Origin: Larix kaempferi | Lineage: Eukaryota; Streptophyta; Pinopsida; Pinales; Pinaceae | Length of the DNA: 64,000 nt | Direction of reading: 5' to 3' | Assembly (NCBI GenBank): GCA_027924585.1 | Contig: BSBM01000711.1 | Coordinates: 9,548,501-9,612,500 of the forward strand | Shown: positions 35,473 to 44,814 of the stretch, in pieces | Layout of the letters: each line of letters begins with the position of its first letter | How positions within the stretch are numbered: the stretch's first letter is position 1 | Translations under genes and position numbers: made by a program | Notes under the pieces: generated by a model | What the model saw: the letters and a program-made list of their open reading frames with translations, nothing else | Databases searched by the model: none | What the model was told of the DNA's origin: nothing

Positions 35473-37956
35473 TCTACCCGGGTTAACATTGGGATTACCC
35501 ATGTGGTATATTTCTCCTCCCATTCCACCGCTGACACCAAATGTCATCCTCCAATCGGTACAACCTATTGTTACCACTACTCAACCTCCTCCTGGTGTCA
35601 CAATCCCTTCGTCGTCGATGAAACCATCTCCTGGTCTCATGATCCCTTCGTCGTCAACGAATCCTCCTCCTCTTGTCAAGCCCACTGGGGGCAGAGGTCC
35701 ACAACCATACACTGCTATACCACCCCCTAAGGCAGTCAAACCCCCACCAGTGTTTCGAGCTCCTCCTAAATGCTCTTTGTGCGATGAGATAGGCCATCCG
35801 ACTCATCAATGCCCACAGTTACCAGCACTCCAAGAGCATATGAATATGTTGGACGATGACACCGGCATCCCAGTTGTTAGACTTGAGCCACCTCCTCAGC
35901 CTCCCGACAGATCATTGCGCACCAACCATCCTTGTGCCATATGCAGTGTTTACGGCCACTACTCTCACCATTGTCCTGATCTCCCTGACTGTAGAGCAAC
36001 ATTGTATGAGTTAAACAACGTTGATTTGGAGATATCTCCTCCCCTCATCGAGGAGATCTACCCCACGCCATCATCCTCGTCGGAAGAAGTCAATACAATA
36101 TATATGATTTCAAAAACTTTCAAACCAGAACCCCTTGATTTATGGTCTGACTACTTCAATACTGATGAGCAAATTTTGGAGACACTCACTGCACCCGACT
36201 ACCCTTGGGATGATATGCATCATCGCTCGTATTTCCTCCCGGAAACATCTACATCCACCGCATCTAACCAGCTATCAGTCGAATCGAAAGATTTCATACC
36301 CACCAAGGTAGATTGGTTAAAGGACCCCATCCCAGCACCGGATGCCTTTGAAGAAGGGAACATGTCCAACATTTCCCCCACTATACAGATAGATATTTCC
36401 ACAACACCTGGGAAACCTGAGCTCATCTCACTGGGCGCATCTTGCACTCAAGCAGAAACTCAGGCATACAAAAATCTCTTTCAAGAGTTCCATGATGTCT
36501 TTTCCTGGTCCTATACCGAGATTCCTGGTCTCGACCCCGCCATCACAGAACACCACATTGATACATGGCCGGAGGTACCCCCTGTTCGTCAAAAACAGTG
36601 ACCCATTCATCCTTCCAAGCTCCCCGCTGTTAAAGCTGAGGTCGAGAAACTTCGCAAAGCAGGATTCATTTATCCTATTCCGTACACCACCTGGGTGTCG
36701 AACCCCATTCCTGTCAACAAAAAGCAAGGCACCCTTAGAGTATGCACTGATTTCCGTGACTTAAACCATGCTTGTCCAAAAGACAATTTCCCCACGCCAT
36801 TCATTGACCAACTCATTGATGAGTGTGAGGGCCATGAGGTCCTATATTTCATGGACGGGTTTTCCGGATACAACCAGATTCACATCCGTAAAGAGGATCA
36901 GTACAAGACTGCCTTCACCACCCCATGGGGCACCTTTTCCTATCGCGTCATGCCATTCGGCCTTAAAAATGCTGGTGCCACTTTCCAGCGAGACATGACC
37001 TATTGCTTTCATGACTTGGTTCATATCCTGCGAGTTTACCTTGATTACCTCACAGCTTGTTCCCGAAAATGATCAGACCACCTTAACGACCTCCGGCAAG
37101 TTTTCCTGTGTTGTCGCAAATATAAAATCCGCTTGAACCCACACAAGTGTGTCTTTTGCGTTCCGGTAGGCCGGTTGTTGGGTTTCATTGTTTCCCAAGA
37201 TGGAATCACTGTCGATCCCTTGAAAGTCAAAGCCATCTTAGAACTTCCTCCTCCTCGCATGCTTCGGCAACTCCAGAGTCTACAAGGGCGATCCAATTTC
37301 CTTAGGCGCTTCGTTCCTGATTACGCCACCAAAGTCCACGGGTTCTTGCGCTTACTTCGTACCCACATACCCTTTGTTTGGGATGAGCAAGCAGACACGG
37401 CATTCGAAGCCCTCAAGAAAGCTCTCACACAAACCCCCTTGATATCCCCACCGGATTTCTCTCAGAATTCACCCTTTATGTCTCGGCATCTGAACATGCC
37501 GTGTCCGGAGTCTTGGTCCAAGAAGATGCCTCTCACCAAGAGCATGTGATTTACTACGTCAGCCAGACTTTGTCTGGCCCACATCTGCGTTATCCATACG
37601 AGGAAAGATTAGCCCTAGCTGTAGTCTTTTCCGTACAAAAATTGCGACACTACATTCTACTCAGTCATACCACGGTTGTGGCCGACTCCAACCCTATGGT
37701 CTATCTCCTAACCCGGCGGCTCCTACAAGGTCGTGTTGCTAAATGGGTCATTATCCTCCAGGAATATGACCTTACTTTCAGAACTCCTAAAAGCACCAAA
37801 GCCCTCACGCTTGCTCACCTCATCACCGACCTCCCATCCTCTTCATCATCACCCGCTATCCAAACGGATCTAATTGACGAACAAATCTTCATCATCTCGT
37901 CTGACGACCCATGGTACGGAGACATTTTGATTTACCTCCGCACGCAAAAATTTTGA
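35366..37956 (+). pseudogene. pol: Tat-like pol: knuckles, RT and first RNase H, copy 2
   Basis: Knuckles lie at 35771-35812 and 35933-35974. The third is nearly the same as the gag knuckle, including the preceding LRTNHPC. RT spans 36440-37310 with DFRDLNHACPKDNFPTP, FMDGFSGYNQI and FGLKNAGATFQR. The active-site box is YLDY (37037-37048), so one metal-binding Asp is missing. TGA stops lie at 36599 and 37070. A frameshift near 37460 precedes RNase H (37480-37810), with YEERLALAVV and VVADSNPMVY but no first Asp. A TGA ends it at 37954. Confidence 0.87.
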
Positions 37957-39156
37957 CCACACATCGATCGTGACGGACGTCGTCGGATACGACACCATTC
38001 CCCCCGATACCTCTTGATAGGGGATGTACTTAATCGATGCGGCGTTGATACCATCCTATGCTGATGCCTATCCCATAGTGAGGCAGAACAAGTCCTCAAT
38101 GATTGTCATAGCGGTGCTTACGGAGGCCATTTCTCCGACATGGCCACCACCCAGAAGATCATTCGGGCAGGTTACTTTTGGCCCTCATTTTTTACTGATT
38201 GCATCAACGCAGTCAAACATTGCCAGAACTGCCAACTTTTTGCCCCCAAAGAAAGAACCCCCCCCACCCCCCTTCATCCAGTTATCACTATTGGACCATT
38301 CTGCAAATGGGCCATCGACTTCCTCGATTGCAACCCCACGTCAGCCGGCGGTCACAAACACATCATTGTGGCTGTAGATTATTTCACCAAGTGGGAAGAA
38401 TCCATGCCGACTTACAATTGCAAGGCCGACACTGCCGCACGGTTTTTCTTCAACCATGTTATCACTCGTTTCGGAGTGCCGAAGCAACTAGTCTCTGACC
38501 ACGGCTCTCACTTCGAAGATGCCATCTGGAAAGAATTATCAACCATGTTGAAATTTGAACACCATTTCTCGTCCGCCTACTATCCCCAAGGAAATGGCCA
38601 AGTCGAAGCGATCAATAAAATTTTGAAGACCATCCTCCAACGAACGGTAGACAAACACAAATCCAATTGGCACCACATGCTTTTCCCGGCACTATGGGCT
38701 TACCGCACCTCAACCAAAACCGCCACCGGTTTTACCCCTTTCCATTTAGTTCACGGTGTCAAATCCGTCCTCCCTATTGAGTGCCAGATTCCAGCCTTGC
38801 ATATCGCCGTTGAACTCCTACCGGACACTTCCCCAATTGAGCAATGATTACTACTCCTAGAGCAGGCCGATGAAGATTGGCGCACAGCCATACAAAACAT
38901 GGAAGCAGCCAAACAACGATCAAAACTAAGTTATGACAAACACGTCCACCCGAGAACCTTTTCTAAGGGAGACCTTGTCCTCGCTTACAATCAAGCTCAT
39001 GATTAAACCGGAAAGGGAAAGTTCGTGTCCATGTGGCAAGGCCCCTACATCATACACACCTGCCTCGGGTAGGGGGCATACATTCTGACCGATTCAGAAG
39101 GCAATCCCCTACACAACCCACGCAACGGGTTGTACCTTAAACGATTTTACCCATAG
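37957..39156 (+). pseudogene. pol: Tat-like integrase, complete length
   Basis: The N-terminal zinc region is DCHSGAYGGHFS ... CQNC (38103-38235). The catalytic triad is Asp (38317-38319), Asp (38497-38499) and Glu (38605-38607), with 35 residues between the last two, the canonical D-35-E spacing. The C-terminal part has LSYDKHVHPR and a GPY motif (SMWQGPYII, near 39030). Stops occur at 38062 (TGA), 38845 (TGA), 39004 (TAA) and 39070 (TAG). Most equal a single C-to-T change from Arg or Gln codons. It would insert the cDNA into the genome if restored by nature; as read it is broken. Confidence 0.9.
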
Positions 39157-39259
39157 AAAATCTGATGGACACCACCGTCCATTTTAGTATAGGCATACTT
39201 TCTTTGTTCACAAAAAATTCAAAAAACCTAAATATTTGTTTTTCTCTACATGACCACAG

Positions 39260-39667
39260 ATGGATCCTCTTCCACTCTGCCATGTCGGTTTCGCTGATGG
39301 TGCAAGCCGTTGGTCCCCAAATCTCGCCCCTGCAGCCTGGGTAATATACTCCCCTTCACATGAGTTAATTCACATTGACAGAGTATGTTTAGGTGTCGCC
39401 ACCAATAACCAAGCTGAATACGATGCCGTGACCGGTCTCCTGGCCGCAGCTCTCCAAATGAGTATCCATCACCTCAATTTTTTCTTGGACTCACAGCTCC
39501 TGGTTTCCCAGCTCAACAATGATTACCAGGTACGCGATCCCTGTCTTTTCAGAAAATTCCTGCGCACTAAGCAAATGGTTAGACAGTTTGAATCCATTTC
39601 ATTCACACATGTCCCAAGACACCTCAACAGTGTAGCAGACCATATGGCCAACAATGTCCTCGACTAG
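39260..39667 (+). CDS. Additional RNase H (plant/archaeal type, aRNH) downstream of integrase
   Basis: An uninterrupted 135-codon frame begins at ATG 39260, 103 bp after the integrase stop, and ends with TAG. It has all four acidic catalytic residues of RNase H: D13 (FADGAS), E53 (NNQAEYDAV), D77 (FLDSQLLVSQLN) and D127 (HVPRHLNSVAD). The NNQAEY and SQL signatures are those of the second RNase H known from Tat-lineage elements, which removes RNA from the RNA-DNA hybrid. In that lineage it usually lies between RNase H and integrase; here it follows integrase. It is the only undamaged pol-derived domain of this element, and the first RNase H has lost an Asp. Confidence 0.85.
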   Translation: MDPLPLCHVGFADGASRWSPNLAPAAWVIYSPSHELIHIDRVCLGVATNNQAEYDAVTGLLAAALQMSIHHLNFFLDSQLLVSQLNNDYQVRDPCLFRKFLRTKQMVRQFESISFTHVPRHLNSVADHMANNVLD

Positions 39668-39710
39668 CACACCAATCACATCATGTCATAACCAAAATGT
39701 GCACCTACGT

Positions 39711-39927
39711 GCATAACATGTGCCTCCACGGGCATATCCATAAACATAATGCATCCACATGCATAACATGTGCCTCCACGGGCATATACCAAAACAAAAT
39801 AATGCATCCACATGCATAACATGTGCCTCCACGGGCATACACAAATAACAAAATACTGCATCCACGTGCATAACATGTGCCTCCACGGGCATATACAAAA
39901 AACAAATGTGCATCCACGTGCATACAC
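39711..39927 (+). repeat. Tandem repeat, 50-54-bp units
   Basis: The word GCATAACATGTGCCTCCACG recurs at 39711, 39761, 39814 and 39868. Each is followed by GGCATA and an A-rich spacer, then GCATCCAC(A/G)T. A partial fifth unit ends near 39927. The spacing is 50, 53 and 54 bp. It separates the second RNase H from the 3' end of the antisense gene. Confidence 0.92.
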
Positions 39928-40085
39928 GACCATATATCCAAATATATATACACATATATATATATAAACCATGATAGTCAACATGTCATAGGTGCCCTCA
40001 GCACCCGATATACAAAAGATACATCAATCATACAAAAATGCTTCTCCATATGCTCATCAGTATTTGGGGGTAGATACAATATCAT
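39928..40085. other. Spacer and 3' flank of antisense gene
   Basis: A TATATA-rich stretch (39936-39966) and AT-rich sequence lie downstream of the antisense gene's stop. Nothing else is recognised. Confidence 0.6.
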
Positions 40086-41521
40086 CTACTCATCAGGATC
40101 CCTAGGCTCCTCCGGCCCCTCCTCCGCTGGCCCCGCCGGGTCATGGCGAGCCCGAACTCTGCGCTCCTCTGGCGCCTCCTTCGCTGGCCCCGCTGGGTCA
40201 TCCTGTAGACGGATCCTCATATGAGCCGGCTCTGCCGGGACATCCCGAGCACCACCCCTGTGCCCAGCCACAAACACCGTTGTCCTCAACAAGAGCGACC
40301 GCCACTTAGGCGGTGCATAGAAGCAACCCTCCAAAATATCCCGATCCAGGTCTCTCCAACCATCCTCGGGGAGTCCAACTAGGATCTGGTTGAAGGTCTG
40401 TCTGACACCCTCTATGGCATCATCGCGAGGGCCAACCCCTCTCCCACGAGCCGCAAAACCTCCACCATGTGGAGGTGGTACCGCTGTAGGTGGATGAGTG
40501 ACCACCATCGCCCGCCCCTAACGAGCCACGTAGCCGGCCGGTGGTTCAGGCCCAACATTTGCACCATGCAAAAGCAACCATCCTATGCAACTATAATCAT
40601 AAGACTGATAAATCCAACAACACATGATATAGTATAAAGTAAAACACAAAACATACCCTCTAAACTCCAGGCCTGTCCTGGGGAACGAGGCATCTCCGGG
40701 TTACCTCGATAGTCCATGCCGGCGTAGGGGTAGTCCTCAATCACCAGGGGCATCTGCTCCCACTGCTCATAAAAATCCTCCGTGAAGAAACCACGGACAC
40801 CACCGCCGCCACGAGGCATCATCTGCCCCCACCGCATCATACGAGGCTCACTCACCAGACCAGCACGAATGTGTACCCATGGCCGCAAGGTCGGCAAGCG
40901 CTCAAAGAAAAAACAACATAGGAAGGAGTTATAACAGAACTCACCTCCCTCTCGAATGGCCTTGTCCAGATCTCTCCGGACACCAGCCAGAAACATCTGC
41001 CCCCAGGCATAATAAGTCCCCCGAAGAACAGAGTCCACCATCATCGTCTGTCCCCCAGACATACGATGAGGCGCAGCAGCACCCACTATCCGCAAAACAC
41101 ATGCACCAACAGCACGCATATCCCACTCACGTAGGGATCGCAGACTAATAGAGCTGTTCTGCAAAACAGCATCATCAACACAGAAAGTCTGTAACAAGTC
41201 CTCCATGTCTACACCCGACGGGATCCTCGGCAAGAGATCACCCACCTCACCCAAACGAGGCAACCCAGTCAAAAAATAGACATCCGTGAGGGTGATCTCC
41301 AACCTCTCACCCCCAATAATAAATGCACCCTCCGCCGGCACCCACCAACTCACTAGCTTGTTCAGGAGCCGTCTCACTGAACGAATAGGTGGAATCTGAG
41401 CGAACTTCAAAATTCCGCTCACAGCCAAATTCTGTCGCACCCCCGGATCAGTCTGAATCCTCACCATAAGATCATCATCGATCTCCCGCTCCCGCCACGA
41501 GGACAATGGTCTCCTCAACAT
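40086..41521 (-). CDS. Plant mobile domain (PMD)-like protein, antisense in the Tat element
   Basis: The ATG at 41521 follows a splice-acceptor-like TTTCTGGCAG. Exon 1 (41521-40657) contains VSWWVPAEGAFIIGGERLEI, TLTDVYFLTGLPRLGEV and CCFFFERLPTLRPW. These resemble the PMD fold (MAIN/MAIL family and retroelement relatives). A 74-nt candidate intron (40656-40583) has donor G|GTATGT and acceptor GCATAG|G and joins in phase. Exon 2 (40582-40086) ends DPDE-stop. One TAG interrupts exon 2 at 40520-40518, in the context of a possible CAG. The frame extends upstream to 41848 through a 33-bp repeat array but lacks an early ATG there. The role is unknown. PMD proteins are linked to transposon silencing and also occur in transposons. 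Confidence 0.6.
40583..40656 (-). other. Candidate intron of PMD-like gene
   Basis: The minus strand reads GG|GTATGTTTTG at the donor and TTGCATAG|GA at the acceptor. The intron is AT-rich and 74 nt long. The exons join as Gly in a continuing frame. Confidence 0.55.
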
Positions 41522-41574
41522 CCTGCCAGAAAACGTAAAAAACATTTTAGCCCTAGCACAAAATTTTTTGAAAA

Positions 41575-41838
41575 AAAACCCATCGCGGCTTTTCCACCAA
41601 AATCCGCGATGACCATCAGGGCATTTCCACCAAAAGCCGTGATGACCATCGTGGCCTCCATGCAAAAACCCGTGATGAACATCGCGGATTTTGGCCAGAC
41701 AGTCGCGATGAACATCACGACTATCTCCCATGAACTCGCGATGAACATCACGGGTTCCAACCTCACAGTCGCGATGAACATCGCGACTGTCAGCCTGAAA
41801 CCCGCGTAGTTCATCGCGGGAACAGAACTGAAACCCGC
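41575..41838 (-). repeat. 33-bp minisatellite, eight units, at the 5' end of the PMD-like gene
   Basis: Units of 33 bp start at 41608, 41641, 41674, 41707, 41740, 41773 and 41806, with a first unit at 41575. On the minus strand the core is GTTCATCGCGACTGT. This matches the plus-strand core of the leader arrays, so the two arrays of the element are inverted relative to each other. The frame through it gives 11-residue repeats like SRDVHRDC. It may lie in a 5' UTR or an N-terminal coding extension. Confidence 0.92.
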
Positions 41839-42054
41839 GATATTCCACGTTGGAGGGTCAACATGGAATTTCGCGGCCTTCGGGGGCCCGCCGCCAAACA
41901 AAAAAGACATAATTGAAAAGGCTAAGGCAAATAGAGTTACCTGAAACTCGCAGAATCGAAAACCAACGGTGAAATCTCCCGCAAATTAAGAAATAGCTTT
42001 GACAGCTCTATCAAACTCACACGTAACAATGACAAGTCATTTGGGCCCCACGCC

Positions 42055-42064
42055 CTATTTATAG
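42055..42064 (-). promoter_or_regulatory. Candidate TATA box for the antisense gene
   Basis: The minus strand reads CTATAAATAG, about 540 bp before the ATG at 41521 and about 150 bp before an upstream ATG at 41910 in another frame. A second candidate (CTATATAAGG) lies at 42265-42274. Both would drive transcription opposite to the element. Confidence 0.45.
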
Positions 42065-42227
42065 AAATTCCACCAATTTTCAAACAACCATTGCAGGATC
42101 ATACGAAGTCCATTTTTCAAACCGTTGGAATCATCACAGCGAGAACTTCATGCAGGTTCCTTCCTTTTCCCATTTTCATGGGGTCTATTTTTTGACCATT
42201 TTTTGGCCTCTCTTGTGGCCTTGGTTT

Positions 42228-42530
42228 GCGTGCCAGATCGGCTGTTCTCCATTTTCGACACGCCTTATATAGCCAGATTCAGTTTTCTGCGCTCGTGATG
42301 ATGCTTGAGATCATTTCTCGCTCTCACCTTTACATTTTTTGGGCATTTTTTTTCCATACCCCCTCGTCACCTCCATTTGCGTGCCACATCGGCCGTTCTC
42401 CGTTTTGGACGTGTCATATATCACCGGATTCAGTTTTCCGCGCTCGTGATGATGCTTGAGATCATTTCTCGCTATCACGTCCTGATTTTCAGGGCATTAG
42501 TACACCCCCTTTTTGTTCGGTATAATTTTA
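42228..42530. repeat. Two direct repeats of 152 bp upstream of the antisense gene
   Basis: GCGTGCCA(G/C)ATCGGC(T/C)GTTCTCC occurs at about 42228 and again at about 42380. Both are followed by CAGATTCAGTTTTC/CGGATTCAGTTTTC and an identical GCTCGTGATGATGCTTGAGA word. The repeat resembles duplicated promoter or 5'-flank sequence of the antisense gene. Confidence 0.85.
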
Positions 42531-44085
42531 TCCCTTTTTTGGGCCGAGCAACCACTTTTACGAAAAAGGCACTTAGGGAGTTTCTGTTAAGCTCTTTTCT
42601 GACTCCTAAAAACAATGAAAAGATTGCCGAGCAACCTTGCTTCCTTTCATACTCGTTAAACGTATCTGAAAGGGTGTCTACCTGGCATAAGTTTACCCCT
42701 TTTCCAGACCTTGTAGACTAATTACGAAAAACGTATACTCTAGTCACATCGGCTAGAAGAGTTCTCCATCCGCATCATTTTATGCTCTTTTGGGCCTTGG
42801 AGACTAAACTTACGAAAAAGAAACACCAATAGAGTCCACTTACCATTTTCAGACTCTCTAAACATGAAAGCAACCATGAGCATGAGCCGTCCTGGGCTCA
42901 CAAAATCCACAGGACTGTACCATTTCAGAGCACACTTTTATCCCTTCTTGGAGCTCATTAAAACTACGAAGAAGGAATCAATGGTGCCTCTTGGCGCCAC
43001 GACAGATCACATCTACTCATTAGGAAGCTTCCCCATTTTGGTCTCCTTTGTTCAGAGTATTCTGCAGTATGTCACCTTGATAATCCCTCGACGGCACCTA
43101 TCAGCTCGTCCTCCCCCCAGAGTCAATATATACCATTCAGTCAAAGCAATGATCCCCACACCTACAAGTCAGTTACCCACGCTGCCAGGTCAACCATGTC
43201 ATCATGCTCTGAACAAAGGAGGTTTGATTCTACCCACTATATGACCCCAATTATTTCCCATTCCCACAAGTATGTCAGTCCTACCATCAGTACTACAACA
43301 CTTCAGTTTTACACCTCGTGCTCCTATCAAGGAAACATCATTGCCTTGTTAGTTGCTGGTCTCCCTCTGTCGACGACAACCACATTGATTCCAGAGGATA
43401 GACCTAGAGGCCCCTGTGTCTTGGACTCATCACCATTTATGATGAGTTCCTACGAATCACTTCGAGAGGAATCTTCAGTGCCTCTCCAAATGGTTGTTTC
43501 TCACATGCTCGACTTCAACACCTTGATCGCATCGTTGAGACTCGCACAGGGTATTCGTTCGTTTCACTTATTAGTCGAAGACCCCGGATACCTCCTAACT
43601 CCTCCACATTTGAGATTCTTCCTATGGATAAAACCAATTACACTTCTTCTATAGATATCCGGGTTGCGCATGGCGACAGTATTCAGATGTTGGACACCTT
43701 CAGTTTCAGCAGTTCCTCAGTTATTCCAGTGTATCAGTTATTGAGATCCGTTATGATCAGGAGTACATCCCAAAATAATGTCCCCTCTGGACCATTATGG
43801 TGTACCAGTAAATTCTTTATGTATTAGATCCCCCTTCTTGGGACTAATTGTTATGAATATGTCTTGATACGAGCATGGGAATGCCCGCCTCGTCCATTAT
43901 CAGAGATTATACCTCGTTCATATTGAGGCCATGTAATATTTTTTGTTTCTTGCAGCTTCCAAGGGTCGTGGCTCCAGTCTCCAATCGGTCTCTTCTCCTT
44001 CCCAAACCCCTGAAAAAAGACAAAAGAACTATGATGTCTATCGGCCATACGATGAGCTCCTGCCCTCACACATCAAGGGGCAATC
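42531..44085 (+). other. Tat-like 3' region without recognised gene
   Basis: About 1.55 kb lies between the repeated block and the 3' LTR. Degenerate words like TTACGAAAAA recur near 42558, 42724, 42812 and 42955. Open frames up to about 150 codons exist (for example 43196-43654) but show no known motif. CATCAAGGGGCAATC (44071-44085) is the likely polypurine tract next to the LTR. Confidence 0.6.
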
Positions 44086-44809
44086 TATTAACACCTAAAA
44101 AGTGCTCACTAGCTCATTCCCTTATTCACATGACCCATTTGTCCACTTTTCCACCATCTGATCCTCTGAAACCAACAAAAGGTCACCAAAAAACCTTAGT
44201 ACACCCCTTTTTCCATTAAAAAAGATTATTTTTCCTGAAAAGCATAAAAAACCCTCAAAAAGGGTCCAAATTCCCAAAAATATTAAAAAGGGAATTAAAA
44301 TATTATTTTTATTCAAAAAAGGAAAAAGGAGGGAAAAGTACCTAAACCATGTTGGTTAATACCATTTGGTTTCCACAAAACCACAAATGGTATTCCCCAC
44401 CACAAAAACCTATAAAAAGGTGATAGGGGCTCCTCATTTAAGATCCATCCATTATCTCATCCTCATGCTGCCGAAATCTTCCTTGAGCATTTTGGCCATT
44501 GTAAGCAACCTTGGAGAAGGAGACCTCTTGGAGCTTGGAGCTACTCATCTTGGGAGTTACTCAACATCAACCTTCACCATTGAAGGTATTATTGCAAGCA
44601 CTTGCTTGTCCCCCATTTTTCAATACAAATTCATTCTTTAATATTTTCTTGTTCTTGTTTTTTAAATGTTTACACTATTTGCTTATATTCTTGCATAGAT
44701 CCATGATTAGTTTTGTTTAGATTAGTTTCTTGTTTAATTCTATTGAAACTACTGCTACTAGTTAGCAGGTGCCCATAGCACTAAGCCTGGTTGCAAAACT
44801 GGGCCAACA
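44086..44809 (+). repeat. Tat-like 3' LTR
   Basis: 724 bp, starting TATTAACACC (TG changed to TA) and ending GGGCCAACA, with a TATA box at 44411-44418. About 13 differences from the 5' LTR give roughly 1.8% divergence by eye. It is followed by the target copy CTTGG (44810-44814). Confidence 0.95.
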
Positions 44810-44814
44810 CTTGG

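Larger units (their letters stand above)
18188..38595. repeat. Segmental duplication, copy 2 (complete 20,408-bp unit)
   Basis: If the arrangement is a head-to-tail tandem duplication, the unit runs from the junction at 18188 to 38595. After 38595 the Tat element continues normally into the rest of integrase, so copy 2 holds the ancestral right junction and copy 1 the new one. Positions 18188-20409 are seen only once because their counterpart would lie left of position 1. The unit contains only transposable-element remains plus an exon-like 3' end. A false tandem join of two haplotypes in assembly would give the same picture. Confidence 0.85.
30558..44809 (+). mobile_element. Full-length Tat-like Ty3/gypsy element with extra RNase H and antisense PMD-like gene
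   Basis: 14,252 bp with 724-bp LTRs, inserted in the gypsy-2b leader. The target is ATTGG on the left and CTTGG on the right. The empty site in gypsy-2a (reverse complement of 6430-6434) reads CTTGG, so the left copy mutated by one base. The order is LTR, leader with minisatellite, gag with one knuckle, two more knuckles, RT, RNase H, integrase, a second RNase H, a 50-54-bp tandem array, the antisense PMD-like gene, another 33-bp array, a non-coding 3' region, LTR. Many C-to-T-type stops make it inactive. Confidence 0.93.

Noticed and set aside
39676-39984. Cys/His/Met-rich minus-strand frames resembling a zinc protein
   Set aside because: They are translations of the 50-54-bp tandem repeat in three frames.
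42226-43654. Plus-strand frames of 77-152 codons in the Tat 3' region, considered as an env-like gene
   Set aside because: No signal peptide, membrane anchor or fusion-like pattern, and frames break between copies of the repeated words.
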